A stretch of DNA of 26,458 nt from Clostridiales bacterium. Its GTDB lineage: Bacteria; Bacillota; Clostridia; Oscillospirales; QAMX01. Location: assembly GCA_016303065.1 (NCBI GenBank), contig JAEDMJ010000027.1, forward strand, positions 1 through 26,458, given 5' to 3'. Position 1 is the first letter of the stretch. Each line of letters opens with the position of its first letter. Shown here in pieces: positions 1 through 9,149 of this stretch. The notes under the pieces are model-generated. The model did no database searches and was not told where the DNA came from. It saw only the letters and a list, made by a program, of their open reading frames with translations. Both the position numbers and the translations under genes were made by a program.

Positions 1-1
1 G

Positions 2-121
2 AACACCGAAAAGAAGCTGGCGGACAAGGTGCGTCAGGCGAAGAAGGACGGGCTGGTTGACAATTTCATCTACGGCTCCGTTTCTTCCAGCTATCTTGCA
101 GCGGTTATCGACGCTTTGTAA
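2..121 (+). CDS. C-terminal end of an unidentified protein (5' end outside window)
   Basis: An open frame enters from the left edge and ends at TAA 119-121, giving the last 39 residues of a protein. The tail is polar and Lys/Asp-rich, then more hydrophobic (ending AAVIDAL). I see no recognisable motif, so no function is proposed. The next gene starts 167 bp downstream on the same strand. Confidence 0.6.
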   Translation, partial: NTEKKLADKVRQAKKDGLVDNFIYGSVSSSYLAAVIDAL

Positions 122-207
122 GGAGGATGGTGGTGACGGATTGATATGATCGTATTATGCCCATCTCCTTCCTCTGAACGGATGAAGAAGGGCGGACGCT
201 CTCTTTG

Positions 208-265
208 CCGTGTGGGAGAGTCGACAAAACGAACCACACGGTCAGATCACCCGGCAAAATGCCGG
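208..265 (+). promoter_or_regulatory. Leader hairpins ahead of the vWA/pilin gene
   Basis: The untranslated stretch 122-288 holds two small inverted repeats. CCGTGTGG (208-215) pairs with CCACACGG (234-241), and CCGGCA (251-256) pairs with TGCCGG (260-265) around a three-base loop, nine bases before the AAGGAGG ribosome binding site. They could shape translation initiation. I looked for a cyclic-di-GMP riboswitch, which often precedes clostridial adhesins, and saw no convincing core. No strong sigma-A promoter is visible here either. Confidence 0.35.
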
Positions 266-288
266 AAAGGAATAAGGAGGAATTGCTT

Positions 289-3200
289 ATGAAAGCAAAA
301 ATTAAACTGCATAAGCTGCTGAGCATACTGCTGTGCCTGGTCATGGTACTGGGGATGATGCCCGCGGCGGCGTTTGCGGAAGGCGAAAGCGGAGAAACCT
401 CAACTCCGCCGGCTGCCGCAAAGACGCTCACGAACAACGGAGACGGCACCTATACCCTGTCTCTGAGCGTTACCGGTCGGGCGCAGAGCAGCTCAGAATC
501 CAACAAGGCAGACGTCATCGTGGTGCTCGACTGTTCGGGCAGCATGGATGAAAGCGTCGAAGGATATGTAGAGAATGACACGGGTCGCTATGGATATTTT
601 CTCGGTGAATATCAACAGCTCTACTATCGGAGCGGCGACAGGTATATCAAGCTTGACAACGACGAATATACCGGGAAGGTATATTGGCGGACGATTTTTA
701 GGTACTACTATGAATACACAGGGCAGCGTTACAGCTACCAGTCGGGAAACCGCCTCTCTGTTTCCAAGGCGACCGTAACTACCCTTGCTTCCGAGCTGTT
801 GTCAAACAACACTGCTGACAACCCGGACACAGTTCAAATGTCGCTTGTGTCCTTTGCCACTTACGCTTCGACCGCCGTTGTCGGAACGAGCGATATTGCA
901 ACGTTCAATAGCGCTTTGAACACAATCAACGTTGCTCCGGGTTATATAGCAGGAACCAACTGGCAGGCTGCGTTGGAGACAGCCAACAGCATTGCCACAC
1001 GCCCGGGCGCAGACGTTTATGTGATCTTTGTTTCCGACGGAAATCCGACCGAATATGTCGGCGGCGGAAGCGGACAGGAAACCAGCGGAAACATCGCCAC
1101 CTCCTACCAAAAAGCGGTGCCGGCTGCCAAGGCAATTGTGAATGCGGGCAAAAATTTCTTCGGCATCGGCGCATTTGGCAACGTCACCAGAATGCAGGAG
1201 CTTGTCAAAGATGCCGGCGCGCCTGCGGGCAACTGCTATAACGTTTCCGACCAGGTCGGACTGCAGAAAGCCTTCGCCGAAATCATAGGACAAATTACGA
1301 AATCCCTTTCCTATACTGACATCAAATTCGAGGACAATGTCACCACCATGACATCCATGCTGGTATCTGCCGACCCGTCCGGCTTTACCTACACGAGAAG
1401 CGGCGGCGCCTACGGAACCGGAGTAGAATGGACCGGCGCCCCGGCGGCCGGATATGCGGGCGGAGCGGTTACATGGGATCTCGGCGATCTGGTCCTTGAG
1501 GACGGCGTAACCTATACGGTGAGCTTTAAGGTCTGGCCTTCCCAGGAGGCATACGATCTGGTGGCCGACTTAAACAACGGGCTTGTGACGTATGAAAGCC
1601 TGACCGCCGATCAGAAGGCGCAGCTCGTCCGCGTCGGCGACGGCTATGCCTTGAAGACCAATCTTGAAGCCAATCTCGGCTACACACAGATTGAAACAAA
1701 AACGACTTCCACCGAACCCGCGGGCTATAAAGAGGGTCAGCCGGCAGCCGACGGATATACCTACACAAAGGATCCTGATACGGGTATCTACACCGGCGTC
1801 AGGGAAACTCCGGGCACGGCAGTGCTTGAAAATCCGGATCCGATGAGTCTGGCGGGAAGTTTGATTTACGTCACAAAGGCGTGGGAAGACTCCCTTGATC
1901 CGACAGACCGTCCGGATGAGGTCACTCTGGAAATCATGGACGGAAACAAGGTCTATACGAGCGTGACCCTCAGTGAGACGAACAACTGGACGCAGCAGGT
2001 CTATGTTGCGCCGGGCATGATCGTAAACGGACAGACACTGGAGCCCGGCCATGAATACAGCATTGCCGAGTCCGGAATCCATTTCCGCTACGAGATGGAA
2101 GCCGACAGCTTCCATCCGATGCTTGTGGACGGTGTGCTGGTTGCCAACGTCCAGTCTGACGACGGGACTCAGACGGGAACGACCGTCACTGTGACGAATG
2201 TGCTTAAAGGCGGACTGAAGATTTCAAAATATGTCACTGCCGACGCGGGGCTGACCGCTCCCGATGCGGCCTTTGACATAAAGGTCAGCTTTACACAGAA
2301 CGGCGCCCCGTGGACTCCTGACGCGAACGACAGTGTGACATATACAGTTGTCGGCGCGGGCGGCGCTTCGTCGGCCGCGGCCGCTTTCCCGGCAAACGGA
2401 GTTATTTCTCTGAAGGCGGACGAGACCGCTGTCATTTACAACCTTCCTTCCGGAGTGACCTACTCCGTTGAAGAAGTAAACATCCCGGGCGGCTTCAAAG
2501 TTGTCAGATCCGACGGCCTCACGGGTACGATTGTCTCCAACGAAGAGCAAAGCGCGTCGCTGACCAATGGATACAGCGTTGTTCCGGTCACCAACGTCAT
2601 GATTCCCGTCGCAAAGGTGCTGTCCGTACCGGAGGGACTGAGCGGTCCGGAAAGCATCAGAGGTCAGTATGAATTCACGCTGACGGGCGGAACCGACGCC
2701 GCGCCGATGCCGGACGTGAAAACCGTAACCAACCCGGAGGCGAACGGCGGCGCGACTGCTTTCGGCCCGATCACCTATGATTTGCCCGGCACCTACACCT
2801 ATACCATCACCGAGTCCGGTAAAGTGGACGGCGTCGTCAACGACCCGGCCGCGGCTTCCGGCAAGACCGTGACGGTCGAAGTCGTCGACAACGGCAACGG
2901 TACCATGACGGCCACTGTCACAGGTGCAACGCCGACAGCGGAGGATTCGGAGAACACCACCTTTACCAACACATACAGCTCGACTTTGACAACTCTTGAG
3001 CTTTCCGCCAGCAAGACGCTGGAGGTTACGGCTCCCGCAGACAATCCTCCTGACGTGAGCGGACGGTACACCCTCACCCTTAAGGCGGTAAACGGCGCCC
3101 CGATGCCGGCAGGCGCAGTGGACGGCGCGATAAGCAAAGTCAACCCCGACGGCAAGGGCACAGCGGTCTCTTTCGGAAGAATTGAGTACACCGTGCCGGG

Positions 3201-4560
3201 CATATACCAGTACACCGTGAGCGAGAGCGGCACTGTGGCAGGCGTGACCAACGGTCAGAGCACCTACACCGTCAAGGTGCAGGTGACGGACAACCGGGGC
3301 GGCACCCTGACCGCCGAAGTTATTGAAGGAAGCCCGGAAACTCGGTTTACGAACACGTATTCCGTTTCCTCCGTAACGCTTGCCGAAGGCAGGATCAGTG
3401 TTACCAAGACGCTCACCGGTGCGAACATTGCGGCAGGCGCTTTCCGCTTCCGGATCGCCGCTTCCGCTCCGGAAGCTCCGATGCCCGTCGAGACAGTCGC
3501 CGCCAATGATGCGCAGGGCGGAGTTGCATTTGGCAGCATCACTTTCGACAAACCTGGCAGCTATGCCTACGAGATCACTGAAATCAACGACGGACAAAAG
3601 GGCTATACCTATGATCCCAGCGTGGTCAGGGTCATCGTCACCGTCTCCGACAACGGAGACGGAACCATGACGGCAGCGGTGGAGTACGACGGCAATGCAA
3701 CCTTCTCCAACGTCTATTTGGCCGACGGCACCGCACAGATAATGGCCGGGAAAGTGCTCAACGGGCGTGCGCTCGAAGCCGGAATGTTCTCCTTCACGCT
3801 GACCGGCAAGGACAATGCGCCGATGCCCGAATCGGCCACTGCCGTCAACAACGCTGACGGTCAGATCGTCTTCGGCAAGATTGTCTATTCGCAGGATGAC
3901 GCGGGCAAGACATACACCTACACCATTGCCGAGACAGATGCGCAGGCTCCCGGTTACACCTATGACAGCCACGTCGAGACGGTGACCGTGTCGATCAGCG
4001 ACAACGGCGACGGAACTCTTGCCGTGTTGATCACCTACGAAAACGACGGCGCGGTTTTCACAAACAGCTACAAGGCCGCGGGATCTGTCGTGCTGAGCGG
4101 CTCCAAGACCGTAACAGGCGCGGAGCTTCAGCCGGAGCAGTTCTCCTTCAAACTGTCCGACAAGGACAAAAACGTCATCAGCACGGTGAAAAACAACGCG
4201 AACGGCGCTTTCACCTTTGAAGCTCTGAACTTCACCGAACAGGACGCGGGCAAGACCTTCACCTACTTCATCGCTGAGGTCAACGACGGACAGGAGGGCT
4301 ACACCTACGACAGCCACGAGTGCGAGGTTACCGTTAAAGTCAGCGACAACGGCGACGGAACACTGAAGACGGAGGTTGAGTACAGCGGCGAAACCTCCTT
4401 TGCCAACAGCAAAATTGCTCCGCCTGCGGAACCGGACACTCCGGACGATCCGTATACAGGTTACAACAGCAAAATGGGACTTTGGATCGCATTGATGCTG
4501 ACGAGTGTGCTCGGAATTGCCGGAACCGCAATTTTCAGCAGAAAGAAAAGAGCAAAGTAA
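289..4560 (+). CDS. Large cell-surface vWA protein with five isopeptide-type pilin domains
   Basis: Probable pilus-tip or adhesin-like surface protein, 1423 residues from the ATG at 289. That ATG has an AAGGAGG site (274-280) eight bases upstream and begins a good signal peptide (basic MKAKIKLHK, hydrophobic core, cleavage near AFAE); an in-frame start at 205 lacks these. A vWA domain follows, with the MIDAS Asp-Cys-Ser-Gly-Ser at residues 81-85 and Asp-Gly at 250-251. A Tyr-rich insertion sits inside it (about 93-155). A Cna-B-like segment and another beta domain precede five FctA/Spy0128-like repeats starting near residues 766, 898, 1029, 1146 and 1265. Each repeat has the Lys early, Glu in the YTxTE-like strand and Asn in the FxN strand expected for a Lys-Asn isopeptide bond. 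The C-terminus has DPYTG (1387-1391), a membrane helix and RKKRAK, a variant sortase signal. No sortase is in the window. Confidence 0.9.
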   Translation: MKAKIKLHKLLSILLCLVMVLGMMPAAAFAEGESGETSTPPAAAKTLTNNGDGTYTLSLSVTGRAQSSSESNKADVIVVLDCSGSMDESVEGYVENDTGRYGYFLGEYQQLYYRSGDRYIKLDNDEYTGKVYWRTIFRYYYEYTGQRYSYQSGNRLSVSKATVTTLASELLSNNTADNPDTVQMSLVSFATYASTAVVGTSDIATFNSALNTINVAPGYIAGTNWQAALETANSIATRPGADVYVIFVSDGNPTEYVGGGSGQETSGNIATSYQKAVPAAKAIVNAGKNFFGIGAFGNVTRMQELVKDAGAPAGNCYNVSDQVGLQKAFAEIIGQITKSLSYTDIKFEDNVTTMTSMLVSADPSGFTYTRSGGAYGTGVEWTGAPAAGYAGGAVTWDLGDLVLEDGVTYTVSFKVWPSQEAYDLVADLNNGLVTYESLTADQKAQLVRVGDGYALKTNLEANLGYTQIETKTTSTEPAGYKEGQPAADGYTYTKDPDTGIYTGVRETPGTAVLENPDPMSLAGSLIYVTKAWEDSLDPTDRPDEVTLEIMDGNKVYTSVTLSETNNWTQQVYVAPGMIVNGQTLEPGHEYSIAESGIHFRYEMEADSFHPMLVDGVLVANVQSDDGTQTGTTVTVTNVLKGGLKISKYVTADAGLTAPDAAFDIKVSFTQNGAPWTPDANDSVTYTVVGAGGASSAAAAFPANGVISLKADETAVIYNLPSGVTYSVEEVNIPGGFKVVRSDGLTGTIVSNEEQSASLTNGYSVVPVTNVMIPVAKVLSVPEGLSGPESIRGQYEFTLTGGTDAAPMPDVKTVTNPEANGGATAFGPITYDLPGTYTYTITESGKVDGVVNDPAAASGKTVTVEVVDNGNGTMTATVTGATPTAEDSENTTFTNTYSSTLTTLELSASKTLEVTAPADNPPDVSGRYTLTLKAVNGAPMPAGAVDGAISKVNPDGKGTAVSFGRIEYTVPGIYQYTVSESGTVAGVTNGQSTYTVKVQVTDNRGGTLTAEVIEGSPETRFTNTYSVSSVTLAEGRISVTKTLTGANIAAGAFRFRIAASAPEAPMPVETVAANDAQGGVAFGSITFDKPGSYAYEITEINDGQKGYTYDPSVVRVIVTVSDNGDGTMTAAVEYDGNATFSNVYLADGTAQIMAGKVLNGRALEAGMFSFTLTGKDNAPMPESATAVNNADGQIVFGKIVYSQDDAGKTYTYTIAETDAQAPGYTYDSHVETVTVSISDNGDGTLAVLITYENDGAVFTNSYKAAGSVVLSGSKTVTGAELQPEQFSFKLSDKDKNVISTVKNNANGAFTFEALNFTEQDAGKTFTYFIAEVNDGQEGYTYDSHECEVTVKVSDNGDGTLKTEVEYSGETSFANSKIAPPAEPDTPDDPYTGYNSKMGLWIALMLTSVLGIAGTAIFSRKKRAK

Positions 4561-4585
4561 CCCCGAAAAGGTAAAATAAACGCAA

Positions 4586-4627
4586 GCGAAAGGCAGCGGG
4601 AATTATTCCCGCTGCCTCTCGCTTTTT
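4586..4627 (+). terminator. Rho-independent terminator of the vWA/pilin gene
   Basis: A 17-bp stem with one mismatch (4586-4602 with 4606-4622) closes a three-base loop and is followed by TTTTT. It lies 25 bases after the stop codon. Confidence 0.9.
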
Positions 4628-4690
4628 ATACCGGCAGACACAGCCGCTGATCCGGTATAAGGCTTTTTTTAAGCGCCGGTAAAAAGCGGG

Positions 4691-4740
4691 AAACGCCGGA
4701 CTTTTGCCGCTTTTTCCGGCGCGGCGAAAGTCCGGCGTTT
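4691..4740 (-). terminator. Terminator of the leftward sigma factor gene
   Basis: A 20-bp stem with one mismatch (4691-4710 with 4721-4740) encloses a ten-base loop, 16 bases past the sigma factor stop. A T-rich run follows on the minus strand. A further small inverted repeat, TATACCGG/CCGGTATA, lies at about 4626-4659. Confidence 0.8.
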
Positions 4741-4755
4741 TGCTCGGCAGCGGAT

Positions 4756-6381
4756 TTATTTTCTGACGCTCATCCAGCAGCCCTCTGCGCCGATTCCGTT
4801 TTCCGGAGGAATCAGAACGCCTTTTTCAATAAGCGCCTCCACGACGGCGTCGAGAACCGGCATGCCTGCGAGGACGTTTGCAAGTCTCCATTCACCGTGG
4901 AGATATTCAGGAACCGATTTTTTGATAAGTTCTGCAAGCTTTGCCGCGACGGTCTCTGCCGCTTCATTAAAATATCCGTTCTGCAAGCCGTTGCTGATTC
5001 TGAAGAGACTGTCACTGTCGGAAAGAGGACACACAAGAATCTTCGTATACAGCATATCTCCGTCGCGGTACAAATACCCGCACTCAATTGCTTTTGCCGC
5101 ATGCTCCTTATCCTGTTCGGATAAAGATTTGATATCGAGCCCTTCAATGGCAAGAAGCGCAAGCTGTATCTGCGGATCCTTTGATACGTTGAGTCCGCAG
5201 CTGAAGTGTTTCTTTATGCGGGAGATATAGATATTGTCAAGCCGGACGTTGGAGAAACCGCAAACGTGTTGTGCTTCAACGCCGTCCCAACCTCCGCCGT
5301 AATATTTTCCGTTATCGACGTAACCAAAGACGCTGAACGGACGCTTTGCTCCGGCGGCGTCGGAGAAATGCTTCTCCTTCAAAACTCTTTCAACATTTTC
5401 GGAAAACGCCCAGGACATATTGGCTATCTGCTGCCACAGAATAAGATTCAGGTCAACTTTTCTGTTGAGATATGGATAAGCAAGATATTCTGCTTTGTGC
5501 TCTTCAATATAGTCCGATATGATTTCGCAGATTCGGGGCAGCTGTTCAGTGTAAAGCGCATTTGCTTTTTCGATTATATCCTTGTCAAGCAGAATAAAGT
5601 TGATTGCATACCTGCCGTTATCCAGACGGCGGAGTAAGCCGTACTCTCCGTTTTCACCTTTGCGAAGGATTTCAAGCTCCTCCTCAACGTAGACGGTGGG
5701 CACATTCAGTTCTTCCGCGATCTCAGACGCGCTCATCGGCTTTTTGCGGCAAAGCCAGACGATATGATTGGAAAACATTCTTGTACACACCTTACGGGGG
5801 TCGCCCCAACCGGGATTTCCGGTTCCCCAAATAACGTAATCAATTTTGTCAAGAGCCACAGGTCTGTTGCAGGTCTCTGACATTTCTTCCACCTCGCTTT
5901 TAATTTTTTGTCTGGCTGAAAACAATCTTTGACGAACGGTGCCCTCGCTTGTGTTTTGCTGCTTTGCAATTTCTGCGACAGACAAGCCGTCTATGTAGTA
6001 CATAATCATTACTTCGCGGTATGCTCTGGTTAAGAATGCAATGCGCCGGTAAACCGCAGTCAGCAGCTCGCTGCTGTCATCCTCCTGCTCACTGCCTGCG
6101 GCCGTGAGCAGAACTTCATCTGCGTCGCCGCCGTAGAACGTATCTTCATATTTTCTGCGGGCGTTTGAAAAATCGGCGTATACGTTCCGGGCAACTCTCC
6201 AAATGAACGGATATAAATTTGTTATTTCTCCGTCCGTATGAGAGGCCTTAACCAGGGCGAAGACAATGTCCGAACACAGCTCCTGGGCTTCGTAACTGTC
6301 GTTGGTGCGCGCATAGCAAAACCCGAACAGCCTGTCCAGCAGGTCGTCATCAAAGTGTTTCAGCAGTTCCCGTTTTTTCAT
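4756..6381 (-). CDS. ECF-like sigma-70 family factor with a long C-terminal extension
   Basis: 541 residues from the ATG at 6379-6381, which has GGAG six bases upstream and a promoter about 80 bp further up. A GTG 129 bp upstream would place its start beyond the promoter and is rejected. Residues 1-75 resemble sigma region 2 (YPFIWRVARNVYADF at 57-71). Residues 118-162 are region 4, with the helix-turn-helix LSVAEIAKQQNTSEGTVRQR. Standard ECF factors stop near residue 180; this one continues for about 370 residues. The extension starts with a Trp/Gly-rich segment (IWGTGNPGWGDPR, 184-196), then a winged-helix-like stretch (SASEIAEELNVPTVYVEEEL, 217-236), and ends in a long domain I do not recognise. 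No anti-sigma gene is adjacent, so the extension may be the sensor or inhibitory part (inference). Start codon and sigma assignment are confident; target genes are unknown. Confidence 0.85.
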   Translation of the reverse strand: MKKRELLKHFDDDLLDRLFGFCYARTNDSYEAQELCSDIVFALVKASHTDGEITNLYPFIWRVARNVYADFSNARRKYEDTFYGGDADEVLLTAAGSEQEDDSSELLTAVYRRIAFLTRAYREVMIMYYIDGLSVAEIAKQQNTSEGTVRQRLFSARQKIKSEVEEMSETCNRPVALDKIDYVIWGTGNPGWGDPRKVCTRMFSNHIVWLCRKKPMSASEIAEELNVPTVYVEEELEILRKGENGEYGLLRRLDNGRYAINFILLDKDIIEKANALYTEQLPRICEIISDYIEEHKAEYLAYPYLNRKVDLNLILWQQIANMSWAFSENVERVLKEKHFSDAAGAKRPFSVFGYVDNGKYYGGGWDGVEAQHVCGFSNVRLDNIYISRIKKHFSCGLNVSKDPQIQLALLAIEGLDIKSLSEQDKEHAAKAIECGYLYRDGDMLYTKILVCPLSDSDSLFRISNGLQNGYFNEAAETVAAKLAELIKKSVPEYLHGEWRLANVLAGMPVLDAVVEALIEKGVLIPPENGIGAEGCWMSVRK

Positions 6382-6460
6382 GGTTTTCTCCAAGCGATTG
6401 ATCAATGCTTTCACCTGTATAGTCTGTGGATTTTTCGGTTTGTTAGGCGGGGTTGGAAAT

Positions 6461-6489
6461 ATTATATCATATTTTATCGGGATTTTCAG
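6461..6489 (-). promoter_or_regulatory. Sigma-A-type promoter of the sigma factor gene
   Basis: On the minus strand CTGAAA (-35, 6484-6489), a 17-bp spacer and TATAAT (-10, 6461-6466) place the start point near 6454. This gives a leader of about 70 bases before the ATG at 6381. Confidence 0.75.
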
Positions 6490-6576
6490 TGTGGAAAGAG
6501 TCCAACACACGCCTTTATTTATTTCGTCCCTGCCCGTCTCTGTTAATCTGGATTGTTTTCCCCGTCCGGAAAAAGG

Positions 6577-6672
6577 CGCATCTCGGTTAAGCAGTGCGTT
6601 TTGTTTCCATTCAACAAAACGTTCGGTAAGTTTTTTAATAATAACCTACTGCACACGGATATCCTCAAAGAT
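6577..6672 (-). pseudogene. Possible further remnant of ABC exporter subunit B
   Basis: Read leftwards, this stretch encodes IFEDIRVQ, a TAG codon, then IIKKLTERFVEWKQNALLNR. The pattern (a DIR segment, then a Lys/Arg/Trp helix) resembles the transmembrane-domain region that follows the N-terminal part of this exporter type. It lies directly after the truncated subunit B, in a different frame. It would therefore be a later piece of the same gene left after an internal deletion. The similarity is from memory only and the call is tentative. Confidence 0.35.
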
Positions 6673-6679
6673 ACGCGTC

Positions 6680-7090
6680 TTATTCATTTGAGTAGATATT
6701 AGTCAGACATTCTCCAAGGTTAATTTCTTTTTCAGCAAGAAGTTCGTAGTCTATCTCCATACTTTTTCTGTTAAACTCGTTATAAAGTCTGCCTACAACA
6801 AGAGACGTCCGTGCAGGACGGATACTGTTGAATTTCGACTTTAACAGGGAAATGGCGAGCTGACAAAGAATAAGTGAAACACATACAATCGCAAACTTTG
6901 GAAAGGGTCCCTTTGCTTCCATTGCGTCAAAGGCATATTTAACGAGAAATATAGATGGATATGAAATGATGGCAAAGCAGAGCGTTTCACATATAAGATA
7001 AAAAAGATACAGTTTGTCTGTGCGGTAAATCAGCCCAAACAGTTTGGGAACATATTTAAATGCACCCAAAAGCTCTTTAAACTTTTTCAT
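6680..7090 (-). pseudogene. ABC exporter subunit B, N-terminal fragment only
   Basis: Encodes 136 residues from the ATG at 7088-7090, against about 580-620 for a complete exporter half. Two hydrophobic segments (LYLFYLICETLCFAIISYPS and FAIVCVSLILCQLAISLL) and a following helix match the first transmembrane part of an exporter. The frame then stops at TAA after NIYSNE, and the remaining membrane helices and the whole nucleotide-binding domain are missing. The start overlaps the ancestral stop of subunit A in an ATGA motif, so A and B were once a translationally coupled heterodimeric exporter operon. It cannot form a transporter in this state. Confidence 0.8.
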
Positions 7091-7539
7091 TTTGGTGCCT
7101 CCTGTTTATAAAGGTCTGCCTGAATACTGTAAAGTTCAGCGTACATACCTTTTTTCTACATCAGCTCGTCATGAGTTCCGAGTTCTGCAATCTCTCCATT
7201 GTCAAACACGGCTATTCTGTCTGAGAATTTTACACTTGAGAGACGATGCGAGATATAAACAGAAGTCCTGTCCTCGGTTATTCGTCTGAATCCAGAGTAT
7301 ATTTCGTACTCCGCTTTCGGGTCAAGCGCACTCGTAGGTTCGTCCATAATGAGAATAGGAGAATCCTTGTAAATTGCGCGGGCAATTGCAAGCCGCTGCA
7401 TTTCCCCTCCCGAAAATTCCATGCCGTCCTTATCAAATATACGGTACAACTGCGTGTTTGCACCTTTTTCTGTCTGTGCTACCTTGTCCTGGAGATCGAC
7501 CTTTTTAAGCGCATCGGCGAGTTTTTTTTCATCTTCTTC
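7087..7539 (-). pseudogene. ABC exporter subunit A, C-terminal ATPase fragment with an amber codon
   Basis: Only the end of a nucleotide-binding domain survives: FSGGEMQRLAIARAIY (signature), ILIMDEPTSALD (Walker B and D-loop) and the YISHRLSS switch His. Walker A and all membrane helices are gone because the 5' side meets an oppositely directed gene at about 7540-7553. The frame stops at TAG 7156-7158, after GTHDELM. Beyond that codon the same frame continues with KKGMYAELYSIQADLYKQ and ends at TGA 7087-7089, overlapping the ATG of subunit B. Exporters normally end with such a tail, so the TAG is best read as a nonsense mutation about 24 codons early. Confidence 0.85.
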
Positions 7540-7552
7540 GTTCAATGCGCAG

Positions 7553-9007
7553 ATGAGGGAAGAGCTTTTCGGCAAGATCATCGATCTGCCGGTTCGATAT
7601 CTCGACACTCATTCTCACGGCGATGTTATGAGCCGGATGACCAATGATATTGAAAACATCTCCACAACTGTGTCACAATCCCTGCCGTCGCTTTTTTCGG
7701 GGGTCCTCACAATTATAGGCACAATATCAATCATGCTCTGGTATTGCTGGCAGCTTACGCTTCTCAGCCTTGCCACGGTTCTGCTCACACTGCTTGCGAC
7801 AAAGATCCTTTCCGGCCGGGTGCGCCGGTTCTCCCGCAGACGTCAGAGTCTGCTGGGGCAGCTTAACGGCACGGTGGAGGAAATGGTTTCCGGATACCGC
7901 ACCGTCGTTGCCTATAACCATCAAAAAATTACGACCGCGGATTTCTGCGATACGGCGGATTCGCTCACAAAAGCGGGGATCAAAACCGATGTTTTCAGCG
8001 GAATTATGGGGCCGATTATGAACTGCATCGGCAATATCGGCTTTGTTATTATCGCGGCCTTCGGGGGATATTTCTCCGTGAACGGGCTGATCTCGGTGGG
8101 CGTTATCTCTGCGTTCATCGTATACGCAAAGCAGTTCAGCAGGCCGATCAATGAGATCGCACAGGTTTACGGTCAGCTGCAAACGGCAATTGCCGGGGCT
8201 GAGCGCGTCTTTGCCGTGCTCAGCGAGGAAAACGAAGACCATGCCGGGGCGGAGCTCGTCAAAGAGGAAAATGCGGCGGTCGCCTTCAAAAACGTATCCT
8301 TTTCCTACGATTCAAAAAAATACGTTATAAAGGATTTCTCTCTGACAATACCAACCGGCAAAAAAGTGGCGCTGGTCGGCGCAACCGGAAGCGGCAAGAC
8401 CACCGTCGTCAATCTGCTTATGCGGTTTTATGACATTGACAGCGGGGCAATTACGATCAACGGGCAGGACATTCGGGAGGTTTCGCGGGAAAGCCTGCGG
8501 CAAAACGTCGCAATCGTTTTGCAGGACACGGTTTTGTTTTCCGATACGGTTCGCAATAACCTGAAATACGGAAACGAAGCTGCCGCGTACGAAAAGCTGG
8601 AAGCGGCGGCAGAGATGAGCTGCTGTAAGGATATGATCCGGCATCTTCCGCAGGAATATGATACAGTTCTGACCGGCGCCGGTGCAAACATAAGTCAGGG
8701 ACAGCGCCAGCTGCTTGCGATCGCCCGCGCATTTGTGGCCGATCCGAAAATTCTGATTCTTGACGAGGCTGCTTCAAACGTGGACACACGCACGGAAAAG
8801 GCCATTCAAAACGCAATGCACCGCCTTATGCAGGGGCGAACCAGCATCGTGATTGCCCACCGCCTCTCCACGGTTCGGGATTCTGACCTTATCGTTGTGA
8901 TGGATCACGGAGAAATTGCGGAAAGCGGAACGCACGAGTCCCTGCTTGTTCAAAAAGGAAAATACTATGACCTGTACATGACGCAATATGCGGGATTTGC
9001 AACGTGA
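7553..9007 (+). pseudogene. 5'-truncated ABC exporter (membrane plus ATPase domain)
   Basis: Homology starts at MREELFGKI (ATG 7553) and runs to TGA 9005-9007, about 484 residues. The conserved N-terminal 100-130 residues, including the first two membrane helices, are absent. Upstream codons in this frame are antisense to the subunit A fragment. The rest looks sound: RYLDTHSHGDVMSRMTNDI, further membrane helices, Walker A GATGSGKTT, the variant signature ISQGQRQLLAIARA seen in many exporters of this group, Walker B ILILDEAASNVD and the switch IVIAHRLST. No ribosome binding site precedes ATG 7553. I infer loss of function, although some truncated product could be made. An exporter half normally pairs with an upstream partner, which is also missing. 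Confidence 0.8.
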
Positions 9008-9100
9008 TTGTCCGGGGCAGGACGCCGTCCGGCAATATGGGCATATTTTCTCGCGCTTTCTTTGCGCCGTTTATACTTTGCCGGTATAATTCGGCACACA

Positions 9101-9140
9101 AAAACGCCGGTGCAGAGCTATTCTGCACCGGCGTTTTTTT
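9101..9140. terminator. Bidirectional terminator between the ABC exporter and metY
   Basis: A perfect 16-bp stem (9101-9116 with 9122-9137) has a five-base loop, a T run on the plus strand and an A run on the left side that serves the minus strand. It sits between convergent genes. Confidence 0.9.
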
Positions 9141-9149
9141 TGTCACAAA

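Noticed and set aside
208..288. Cyclic-di-GMP riboswitch ahead of the adhesin
   Set aside because: Two hairpins exist, but the conserved core bases of the known classes were not found.
2224..4317. Long leftward open frame (697 codons) opposite the pilin repeats
   Set aside because: It is an antisense shadow of a repetitive, codon-biased gene with no start signals and no recognisable domain.
6382..6510. GTG at 6508-6510 as start of the sigma factor
   Set aside because: It lies upstream of the promoter, and the added residues do not resemble sigma region 2. ATG 6381 has a ribosome binding site.
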